This document shows positions 1-6,183 of a DNA stretch of 11,385 nt, piece after piece. Each line of letters starts with the position of its first letter. Positions within the stretch are counted from its first letter, which is position 1. Location of the stretch: positions 1-11,385 of the forward strand of contig JBBQSU010000109.1 of the NCBI GenBank assembly GCA_038234815.1, written 5' to 3'. Made by a program: the position numbers and the translations under genes. The DNA comes from JBBQSU01 sp038234815 (GTDB lineage Bacteria > Planctomycetota > Phycisphaerae > Tepidisphaerales > Tepidisphaeraceae). The notes under the pieces were generated by a model. The model searched no databases, was not told the origin of the DNA, and was given only the letters and a program-made list of their open reading frames with translations.

Positions 1-95
1 GATCCCCGCGCAAACTGCCAGCGCATCAGCCCGGCAGGAATAAACACCCCCGCGGCCAGCTCAACCCCGGACGGTTGTGCCGTTTCCTCACTCAT
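1..95 (-). CDS. arfB: ArfB/RF-2-like peptidyl-tRNA hydrolase, N-terminal fragment
   Basis: This is the first 31 codons of a gene cut by the left window edge. The ATG at 95-93 overlaps the TGA of the upstream membrane-protein gene as ATGA, which suggests translational coupling. The visible peptide begins MSEETAQPSG and continues with VFIPAGLMRWQFARG; the next, incomplete codon is TC-, so it must be serine. This matches the start of the ArfB/YaeJ family, where a short strand and 'IP..L.W.F.R' lead directly into the catalytic GGQ motif (S-G-P-G-G-Q). Family members enter stalled ribosomes and release the peptide by hydrolysing peptidyl-tRNA. The GGQ itself lies outside the window, so the call rests on the short N-terminal match and on the forced serine. 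Another class I release-factor-like protein is the main alternative. Confidence 0.7.
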   Translation of the reverse strand, partial: MSEETAQPSGVELAAGVFIPAGLMRWQFARG

Positions 96-661
96 TTGTC
101 CTCGCCGGCCGGGCGCGTCGTCGGCATCGTCAGTCCAGAATTGCTAACCGCCGGCGGCAGGCGCATCCACCTAAGCTGCTGCCGCTCCTGCTTCTCGCGC
201 AGCGAAATGCGAACGTGCCTCGCGGTGCTGGCCAGGAAAAGCACGACAAAGAGCAGCACCAGGTTGACCCGCATCCAGGAAATCGGGGGCACGCGTCGGC
301 TGAGCGTCAGCCGGAGCGCGATCGCCATCGCTAACAGCGCCAGGATCACGTGCGCCACCCACCACGGCTTGCTGAGTGGGTATTGAATTTCGTAAGCCCG
401 GTAGTATTGCAGTGAAGACAATATCCCCGAAAACATCAGGATCGCCACGCTGATCCACACCACTTTGGCAAACACCCAGCGAACCCGGCCAAAGACCGCT
501 AGCTGGTGCTCCTGTTTCATGTCCTCCAGCGCGATCGGGATGACAAATTCGTAAAAGAGCGTCCCGCCCACAATCAGTGTGCCACCGACGATGTGCAGCC
601 AGCGCACGATCGGAAAGACCGTGTGAAACATCCATTCCGGGAGCAGGTCAAAAAAAAACAT
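92..661 (-). CDS. Four-helix CopD-like integral membrane protein (copy 1)
   Basis: This 189-residue protein has about four membrane helices (roughly residues 14-41, 66-84, 101-119 and 129-147) and a basic, probably cytoplasmic tail. Helix 1 carries R20-W-L-H23 followed by glycine pairs, and helix 3 carries H104. Paired intramembrane histidines are typical of CopD-like and related small membrane families that may bind copper or haem; the ligand here is unknown. Its helices 1, 2 and 3 align by eye with the protein encoded just upstream, so the two are probably tandem paralogues. The ATG at 661-659 has a weak GAGAAG site five bases upstream. It starts 13 bases after its paralogue ends and overlaps the ArfB-like gene by four bases, so the three are probably one transcript. 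Exact function is not recognised. Confidence 0.8.
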   Translation of the reverse strand: MFFFDLLPEWMFHTVFPIVRWLHIVGGTLIVGGTLFYEFVIPIALEDMKQEHQLAVFGRVRWVFAKVVWISVAILMFSGILSSLQYYRAYEIQYPLSKPWWVAHVILALLAMAIALRLTLSRRVPPISWMRVNLVLLFVVLFLASTARHVRISLREKQERQQLRWMRLPPAVSNSGLTMPTTRPAGEDK

Positions 662-674
662 GATCGCTTCTCAG

Positions 675-1154
675 TTAGTTCGCCGGCTGCGCAGTGGTCG
701 GATTTACTTGATGCGGGTGTTCTCTGGCATATTTCAGACTCGATCCCGCGGCCACCACCAGCAGCAAGATCAACAGGTTAATCAAGGTCGCGCCGGCGTG
801 CGCCTTGGGCGGCTGCTTGCCCGACAAGACCCACAGCGCAAGGGCAAATGCTACGCACGCCAAAAGCAGATGCACTCCCAGGAACGCGTGCGACAGCGGA
901 ACGCTTTGCCGATAGGCCGGCCAATTCAAAATCGCGTTGTAGGTGCCGGTCAACAAGAATATGAGGATGCCCAGATGCACGATCATTTTGAATGACTTGC
1001 GACAGCGAAGAAAAACCGCTTGTCGGGTTTCGGCATCGGAAATGTGAGATAACCCGGCAGGTAAAATCAGTCGCATCACCACCAGCCCGCCCAAAACCAG
1101 GCACGCGGCCACCACATGAAGCCACCGGGCCAGAATAGGAACGATTGCGTCCAT
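675..1154 (-). CDS. Four-helix CopD-like integral membrane protein (copy 2)
   Basis: This 159-residue protein has four predicted helices (about 5-32, 55-72, 88-111 and 121-140) with short loops. Helix 1 has R10-W-L-H13 and then glycines, helix 2 has H60, and helix 3 has H95. The R-W-L-H motif, the 'P-L-S' before helix 3 and the helix 3 histidine recur in the next gene, which supports paralogy. I chose ATG 1154-1152. A TTG two codons upstream (1160-1158) is a real alternative because AGGG at 1170-1167 lies six bases before it, a better spacing than to the ATG. The gene is first in its transcript and diverges from the GTPase gene, with about 72 bases between start codons. The role may be metal or haem related, but only the fold class is supported. 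Confidence 0.78.
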   Translation of the reverse strand: MDAIVPILARWLHVVAACLVLGGLVVMRLILPAGLSHISDAETRQAVFLRCRKSFKMIVHLGILIFLLTGTYNAILNWPAYRQSVPLSHAFLGVHLLLACVAFALALWVLSGKQPPKAHAGATLINLLILLLVVAAGSSLKYAREHPHQVNPTTAQPAN

Positions 1155-1226
1155 GGCCAAATTCTACCCTGTTGCCGGTCCAATCCATACAACACTGTTT
1201 GAAGTTTGGTGTAAGATATCACCCGA
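1155..1226. promoter_or_regulatory. Divergent intergenic region between membrane-protein set and GTPase gene
   Basis: This 72-base gap must hold the promoters of both divergent units. Towards the GTPase, TAAGAT at 1212-1217 matches four of six bases of a sigma-70 type -10 box and ends nine bases before the ATG, but I see no convincing -35 box at 17 bases. Towards the membrane-protein genes I see no box good enough to name. No operator-like palindrome stands out. Promoter function is inferred from gene orientation more than from motif strength. Confidence 0.4.
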
Positions 1227-2906
1227 ATGCAGCCGCAACTCCTCGATCTGGTGGACCGGGTCCGGTCCCTGACCGGCGCGTCCGCGCCGGGCCTGCTCAA
1301 GGCCGACGCCCCGGTTCTAACCGACACCGGCGAGGATTCCTTTTACGTCATCGGCCTGATCGGCGGGAAGGAAGTAGGCAAAAGCGCGCTGGTTAACGCT
1401 CTGATTGGCCAGAAAATCACGGAAGAAACCGGCTTTGGCCCGGGAACTGAAACGGTCGTCGCCTACGCGCATCGGGCCAATGAAAGCGCGCTTCGGCTGC
1501 GGCTTGACACGCAAGCGCCCGGGCAATATCGGCTGGTTCTGCACGACATCGAGGCCCTGCGCCAGCAGGTGCTCTTTGATCTGCCCGACATCGACAGCCG
1601 CTGGGAAAAACACCTGCAACTCACCCGCCGGATGCTCCGGCAGATGCTCTTTCCCCTCTGGATCACCAGCGTCGAAAAATATGCCGACCGGCAGCCGCAA
1701 GACATGCTTCGGGCCGTCGCCGAGGGTAATTCTCCTGAAAATTTTCTCTTCTGTCTGAACAAGACCGATCAACTTCAGCCCGAGCAGGGCCGCGAGCTTC
1801 AGGCCGATTTCGCTGGGCGAATCGCGAGATTACTTTCGATCGAAGCCCCAAAGGTCTGGCTCGTCAGCGCGCATCAGCCGGACGCGTTTGATCTGCCAGC
1901 GCTAAGACAACGCCTTTCACGACAAAAAACCGGCCAGGTGATCGATACTTCGCGCCGGCTTGCCCAGCAGCAACAGCGTTTGACGATTGTGCAATGGGCC
2001 GACGGGCAGAACCTTCCGCGACAGATTCAGCGACTCGATCGAATGCTCACAACCGCCCGCCAGGACCTGTCCGATCGCCTCGGTGTCCCGCTAATCGAAT
2101 CGACCCTGCCTGCAATCCTTCAGGACCCCGGGCACAGAATGGCCCTGGTCAACGCCGTTCTCGACAAGCGCCTGGCCCGCTGGCCGATCGTCAACATCCT
2201 CAACACGCTCCTGTCTCCGCTGATGCTGCTGGTGCAGAAAAACATCGGTCCCGGCGCGGCCCCGCGAGCGCTGTGCGCGGCGTATCTGGACATCAACGGT
2301 CGCCCGCTGGCCTCGGTTCTTCAGGGCACCTTCGCCCGGCTGCAACAAACCCAGCCCGATCTGGCAGAGCTTTATCACGATCGCAAACTTTGGGAAGCAT
2401 CTGAAGCCGATCGCGCCTCCCAGCAGCTTGTCGATCAGCTTGCCGAGGCCGTCGCCCGGCAGCGCCAAGCCGTCGGCGAATATTTCCATCGGCCGTGGCG
2501 GGCTTTGCTGGCCCCGGGCCGGTGGCTGCTCACACTCGGTGCGCTGCTCTGGTTTCCCATCGTTCAGCCGATCCTCGCTGCCATGCTGCAGAAAAATCTC
2601 GTTTATACCTCCCGTGATATGCTGCTCTTGGTCGTGCAAACCCTGAGCGTGACCTATCTGCTCAAACATGCCCTGTTCTTCGTCATCTACTTTCTGTCCC
2701 TGTGGATGCTCCTGCGCTGGCATACGCACCGGCAGGTTGGCTGGCTGCTGCGATCATGGCGACAACGCCAATCTGCTGATTCTCCGACCAATCTGGTCCA
2801 CCGCGTGCTGAGCTGGCTCGACGACCTTCTTGAACCGATTGAAACTCAACGCGCGCGATCCGGCGAGGTCATCGAGCAAATCGAAACGCTACGGAAATCC
2901 GCATGA
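1227..2906 (+). CDS. Membrane-anchored GTPase (P-loop, dynamin/Era-like G domain)
   Basis: This 559-residue protein has an N-terminal G domain: P-loop G46-G-K-E-V-G-K-S53, a probable G2 region around P72-G-T-E-T76, a G3 position D118-L-P-D121, G4 N178-K-T-D181 and G5 S214-A215. The middle (about 230-430) is predicted mainly helical with many Gln and Arg residues. Strong hydrophobic stretches at about 432-455 and 464-496 should anchor the protein in the inner membrane, followed by a charged helical tail. The architecture suggests a membrane-acting GTPase like dynamin-like or YcjX/YcjF-type proteins, but I cannot place the family. The start is firm: an in-frame TAA lies at 1212-1214 and ATG 1227 is the first usable codon after it. 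There is no Shine-Dalgarno site. G3 lacks the usual glycine (DLPD rather than DxxG). The following gene starts 142 bases later, so it appears monocistronic. Confidence 0.85.
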   Translation: MQPQLLDLVDRVRSLTGASAPGLLKADAPVLTDTGEDSFYVIGLIGGKEVGKSALVNALIGQKITEETGFGPGTETVVAYAHRANESALRLRLDTQAPGQYRLVLHDIEALRQQVLFDLPDIDSRWEKHLQLTRRMLRQMLFPLWITSVEKYADRQPQDMLRAVAEGNSPENFLFCLNKTDQLQPEQGRELQADFAGRIARLLSIEAPKVWLVSAHQPDAFDLPALRQRLSRQKTGQVIDTSRRLAQQQQRLTIVQWADGQNLPRQIQRLDRMLTTARQDLSDRLGVPLIESTLPAILQDPGHRMALVNAVLDKRLARWPIVNILNTLLSPLMLLVQKNIGPGAAPRALCAAYLDINGRPLASVLQGTFARLQQTQPDLAELYHDRKLWEASEADRASQQLVDQLAEAVARQRQAVGEYFHRPWRALLAPGRWLLTLGALLWFPIVQPILAAMLQKNLVYTSRDMLLLVVQTLSVTYLLKHALFFVIYFLSLWMLLRWHTHRQVGWLLRSWRQRQSADSPTNLVHRVLSWLDDLLEPIETQRARSGEVIEQIETLRKSA

Positions 2907-3048
2907 TCCACCAGAGCTGCCCCGCGACCGCTGCCCCTTTTTTCGGGCCGGAAGCGGGCAACCTAAATGCGATTCCCTACAGTTGCGAGTGAACAGAAAA
3001 GTCCCTATTCTTATTCGGACAGGTTTATCCTATTAAGGTGACACATCT
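2907..3048 (+). promoter_or_regulatory. Malic enzyme upstream region with candidate promoter and ribosome binding site
   Basis: This 142-base gap separates the GTPase gene from the malic enzyme gene. A weak promoter candidate is TTGCGA at 2983-2988, then 17 bases, then TATTCT at 3006-3011; each box matches four of six consensus bases. AAGGTG at 3035-3040 is a good ribosome binding site eight bases before the ATG. An imperfect hairpin lies at 2928-2957 and is listed separately. No small gene is supported here: the open frame crossing the gap has no coding character and merely continues out of the GTPase gene in another frame. Confidence 0.4.
2928..2957 (+). other. Imperfect hairpin with T-rich loop
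   Basis: CCGCT (2928-2932) can pair with AGCGG (2953-2957), and the adjoining GCCC (2933-2936) with GGGC (2945-2948), leaving a four-base bulge on the 3' side and the loop CTTTTTTC. The T run is in the loop rather than after the stem, so it is not a standard intrinsic terminator. It may still end the GTPase transcript or sit in the malic enzyme leader. It could also be chance in GC-rich DNA. Confidence 0.25.
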
Positions 3049-4761
3049 ATGGAAACATTTCATTCTCGCCGTGGCCCCGATGGCCGGTTGATCGTCAAAG
3101 TCCCCTATACCGGTCATACCCTCCTTGACCATTCAATGTACAACAAGGGATCGTGTTTTACGCTCGAAGAACGTGACACGTTCGGGCTGCACGGCCTGCT
3201 TCCCCCGGCGGTGGCGACCCTCGAAAGCCAATCGCAACGCATTTACAACAACATCGAGAGAAAGAACGAGGCGATCGAAAAGCACATCGGTTTGTCTGCG
3301 CTCCAGGACCGCAACGAAGTTCTGTTCTATCGCCTGCTGCTCGATCACATCGAGGAAATGCTGCCGATCGTCTACACCCCAACCGTGGGCCAGGCCTGCG
3401 AAGAGTTCAGCAAGCTGTTTCGTCGCCCACGCGGAATATGGATCACCCCGCGTGACAAGGGACGCATTGAATCAGTGCTGCGCGACGCGCCCTTCTCCAA
3501 CGTGCGACTGATCGTTGTCACCGACAATGAACGCATCCTTGGCCTCGGCGATCAAGGGGCGGGCGGGATGGGCATCCCCGTGGGCAAGCTGGCGCTTTAC
3601 TCCGTCGCTGCCGGCATTCACCCGTCGCAAACGCTGCCCATCAGCCTCGACGTCGGCACTGATAACCAGGCCCTGCGCGCCGACGAGCTTTATCTAGGCT
3701 GGGGCGAACCGCGACTGCGCGGACCGGCCTATTACGAGCTGGTCGATGAATTTGTCGCTGCCGTCAAGAAAGTATTTCCCAAGGCGCTCTTGCAATGGGA
3801 AGATTTTAAGAAGCAGAACGCGTTTGATCTCCTGGACCGACATCGGCATTCATTGCCGTCATTTAACGACGACATCCAGGGCACGGCGGCAGTGGCAGTG
3901 GCGGGCATCCTGGCCGCCTGCCGCGCGACCAATACGCCGTTGCAAAAGCAGCGCGTGGCCATCCTCGGTGCCGGTGCCGCCGGTGTGGGCATCGCCAGGC
4001 AGCTTCGAGACGCCATGAACCGCGAAGGCCTCACCGGCGACGCTTTGCTGGGCGCGATTGCGATTCTCGACAGCGGCGGGCTGATCGTCGAAGGCCGGCC
4101 GTTGAAAGAAGCCGCCAAGCGCGATTTCGCCTGGCCGACGCGCATCGCCAGCAAGTACGGTTTCAGCGCCGACAAGCCCGTCGACCTGCTCAGCGTCGTC
4201 AAGGCCACGCATCCCACCGTGCTCATCGGCACAACCGGCGAACCGGGGGTCTTCACTGAAGCGATCGTTCGGGAAATGGCCAAGCACGTCGAGCGGCCCG
4301 CGATCCTGCCGTTTTCCAACCCCACCAGTAAATGCGAAGCCATCCCGCGAGACCTCATCGACTGGACAGACGGTCGGGCTCTGGTGGCCACGGGCAGCCC
4401 GTTTTCGCCCGTGCATTATGGCGATCGAACGATCCGAATCGGGCAAGGAAATAACGTCTACATCTTCCCCGGCGTGGGGCTGGGCGCGCTGGTATCGGAA
4501 GCCACGATGGTCACTGATTCGATGTTCACGGTGGCGGCGGAAACGCTGGCCGAGTGCATCCAGCAGGATGATCTGGATTCCGGTGCGCTCTATCCAAAAG
4601 TGACCGAACTCCGCAGGATCAGCGCCAAGATCGCCGAAGCCGTCGTCCGCGAGGCCCTGTCCAACAACGTGGCCGGCCGGAAGTTCAAAGACAGTGAAAT
4701 CAGCCAGGCGGTGGCCGATTTCATGTGGGAGCCGGTCTATCCGGTGTATGAGAAGGCGTGA
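3049..4761 (+). CDS. maeA: NAD-type malic enzyme (oxaloacetate-decarboxylating malate dehydrogenase)
   Basis: This cytoplasmic enzyme oxidatively decarboxylates malate to pyruvate and CO2, linking the TCA cycle to pyruvate. At 570 residues it is the length of E. coli MaeA and the large eukaryotic-type class, not of the shorter MaeB fusion class. The catalytic tyrosine is in Y109-T-P-T-V-G, followed by R162 in E-R-I-L-G-L-G-D, the general base K180 in G-K-L-A-L-Y, and the metal ligands E251-D252 and D275 in F-N-D-D-I-Q-G-T. The NAD-binding fold shows G307-A-G-A-A-G312 and later S423-N-P-T-S-K. G467-N-N and F-P-G-V-G-L-G complete the substrate pocket. All key residues are intact. NAD rather than NADP preference is inferred from family resemblance and is the least certain point. 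The ATG at 3049 has AAGGTG upstream. The gene stands alone, with 142 bases before it and 80 after. Confidence 0.97.
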   Translation: METFHSRRGPDGRLIVKVPYTGHTLLDHSMYNKGSCFTLEERDTFGLHGLLPPAVATLESQSQRIYNNIERKNEAIEKHIGLSALQDRNEVLFYRLLLDHIEEMLPIVYTPTVGQACEEFSKLFRRPRGIWITPRDKGRIESVLRDAPFSNVRLIVVTDNERILGLGDQGAGGMGIPVGKLALYSVAAGIHPSQTLPISLDVGTDNQALRADELYLGWGEPRLRGPAYYELVDEFVAAVKKVFPKALLQWEDFKKQNAFDLLDRHRHSLPSFNDDIQGTAAVAVAGILAACRATNTPLQKQRVAILGAGAAGVGIARQLRDAMNREGLTGDALLGAIAILDSGGLIVEGRPLKEAAKRDFAWPTRIASKYGFSADKPVDLLSVVKATHPTVLIGTTGEPGVFTEAIVREMAKHVERPAILPFSNPTSKCEAIPRDLIDWTDGRALVATGSPFSPVHYGDRTIRIGQGNNVYIFPGVGLGALVSEATMVTDSMFTVAAETLAECIQQDDLDSGALYPKVTELRRISAKIAEAVVREALSNNVAGRKFKDSEISQAVADFMWEPVYPVYEKA

Positions 4762-4815
4762 TCCCCACAGACCGACGCGCGGACTTGGTTTGACCTGATG
4801 CTGCCGAATAAAGTC

Positions 4816-4845
4816 ATGGAGGAATCGACTCGGAGGTTGAGTTGA
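4816..4845 (+). other. Possible nine-codon leader ORF overlapping the glycosyltransferase start
   Basis: ATG at 4816 opens a frame encoding MEESTRRLS and stops at TGA 4843-4845, which overlaps the TTG start codon of the next gene (4842-4844) as TTGA. The overlap could couple translation. However, the tiny frame has no clear ribosome binding site of its own, while the downstream TTG has an excellent one inside it. It is most likely incidental. Confidence 0.2.
4832..4836 (+). promoter_or_regulatory. GGAGG ribosome binding site deciding a TTG start
   Basis: A full GGAGG lies five bases before TTG 4842. No in-frame ATG or GTG gives a comparable N-terminus, so this site fixes the start of the glycosyltransferase. 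Confidence 0.75.
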
Positions 4846-6170
4846 AGTGGTCTGCTCGACTGATTCAGTGGCCAGCGGACCATTGGAAGACGGTTTGTCT
4901 GCTGCTGTTTGTCGCGGCCTGGTGCCTGCGGGCGACGGCGGCCACATCGCTGTCGCGGGGTTTTTCGCCTGGCGATGATTCGGAATACATCCAGCGGGCG
5001 TGGCATCTGCGCCACGGCCAAGGGATGATCGCTAGGCCCGCCCCGGCTGATGGATTTACTCCCGAAACCTCGTTCCATCCCACGTTTGAAACTCGTCCCA
5101 CCTTTCGACGGCCGCTGACGATCCTGCTCGTGGCGGGGTTGCAGGCTTTATTCGGTGAGCAGCAACTTCTGGCGCAGCGCCTTGTGCTGGCCTTGCTGGG
5201 GGCTTGCGCGGTCGTCTGCGTCGCCCACACGGGAAAGCTCTGGTGGGGTTGCTGGCCCGGATTGCTGGCCGGAATTGCCTACCTCACCTACCCATACAAC
5301 ATCCGGCACGACGTTGAAATTTACGACAACATCACCACGAACTTCTGCGTCACACTTTTCGTGCTGCTCTGCGCGGTCTGGCAACGCAGTCCGCGGTTGT
5401 CGATCGTCGCCTCGATGGGCCTGATCGCCGGGCTGTTTTCGCTTAATCGGTATGACGGACAGGCGCTGATCGTCCTGGGCGCGGTATTTGTCGGATGGCG
5501 GCTGGCAAGTCAGCGCCGGCGATGGCTACTGCACACCGCGGTGTTCATTGTAAGCGCGGGCGCTTGCCTGCTGCCGTGGGTGGCGTATGTACACGCAATC
5601 AGCGGGCACTGGAGTACGGGGTCGGGCAGCGGTTTTGGCCTGTGGGAAGTGTACAACGACGGTGTGTATGGGATTTATCCCAACGGAACGATCGACGATG
5701 GGATCAGCGCCTATTGGCGACAATTGGATTGGGGGCGTCGCCGGGAACTGCTGCTGGCGGCGGACGAATTTGCGATGGACGCGCGCATGAAGGAGATGGC
5801 CTTCGAGTGGATGAGGAGTCATCCGGCCGCTGTCGTGCGGATGTTGCCTGAAAAGCTATGGGCAGCTTTCGGACCGGTGCTTTCGCCGGTGCGCCCCGGG
5901 ATTATTCAAAATGCCATGTATTCGCTTTGGTACGCACCCGTGCTGTGCGGGGCGATTGTATCGATGTGGCGGCATCGGCGCGCTTGGGGTTTGTGGCTGC
6001 CGGCGGTGTTGCCATTGATCGGCTTCATAGCCGTTACGCTCGTCAGCTTCGCGCACACGCGGCATCGCGTGGCATATGACGGCCCGCTGTTCGTGCTGGC
6101 CGCGGGTGCCCTGGTCGCGAGCGTGTCAGCCCGCACGGGCATTGCCGAAGCTCCTGCCACTGGTCAATGA
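4842..6170 (+). CDS. GT-C membrane glycosyltransferase (ArnT/PMT-like, GT39/GT83 type)
   Basis: This 442-residue inner-membrane protein has around ten hydrophobic segments. After helix 1, the first periplasmic loop holds D45-D46-S-E48-Y, the acidic catalytic-site motif of GT-C enzymes, and R89-R-P before helix 2 fits the family pattern. E159 and D162 lie in the second conserved acidic position of PMT/ArnT-type proteins. The periplasmic section at about 255-345 is rich in Trp, Tyr and Gly, and the C-terminal helix begins with T-R-H-R, resembling the 'RYR..P' end of the family. Such enzymes move a sugar from a polyprenyl-phosphate donor to lipid, protein or glycan on the periplasmic side; donor and acceptor cannot be read from sequence. 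It starts with TTG behind GGAGG. It lies 80 bases after the malic enzyme and ends 13 bases from the convergent secretin gene. Confidence 0.82.
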   Translation: MKWSARLIQWPADHWKTVCLLLFVAAWCLRATAATSLSRGFSPGDDSEYIQRAWHLRHGQGMIARPAPADGFTPETSFHPTFETRPTFRRPLTILLVAGLQALFGEQQLLAQRLVLALLGACAVVCVAHTGKLWWGCWPGLLAGIAYLTYPYNIRHDVEIYDNITTNFCVTLFVLLCAVWQRSPRLSIVASMGLIAGLFSLNRYDGQALIVLGAVFVGWRLASQRRRWLLHTAVFIVSAGACLLPWVAYVHAISGHWSTGSGSGFGLWEVYNDGVYGIYPNGTIDDGISAYWRQLDWGRRRELLLAADEFAMDARMKEMAFEWMRSHPAAVVRMLPEKLWAAFGPVLSPVRPGIIQNAMYSLWYAPVLCGAIVSMWRHRRAWGLWLPAVLPLIGFIAVTLVSFAHTRHRVAYDGPLFVLAAGALVASVSARTGIAEAPATGQ

Positions 6171-6183
6171 CCCGCGACCCAAT

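Noticed and set aside
1..5. Window begins with GATCC, like a cloning-site end
   Set aside because: A single short match is expected by chance, especially in DNA already rich in GATC, and nothing else suggests vector sequence.
2091..2729. 212-residue minus-strand open frame
   Set aside because: It is antisense to the GTPase gene, with low-complexity charged composition and no domain.
2830..3036. 68-residue plus-strand open frame across the GTPase/malic enzyme gap
   Set aside because: It starts within the GTPase gene in another frame and has no coding signature or binding site.
3526..3540. Asparagine in the malic enzyme T-D-N-E-R segment where many homologues have glycine
   Set aside because: As I recall the family, asparagine is common at this position in bacterial enzymes, so it is not an anomaly.
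3859..4947. 362-residue minus-strand open frame
   Set aside because: It is antisense to the malic enzyme, whose catalytic motifs are all intact on the plus strand, and it runs into the next gene.
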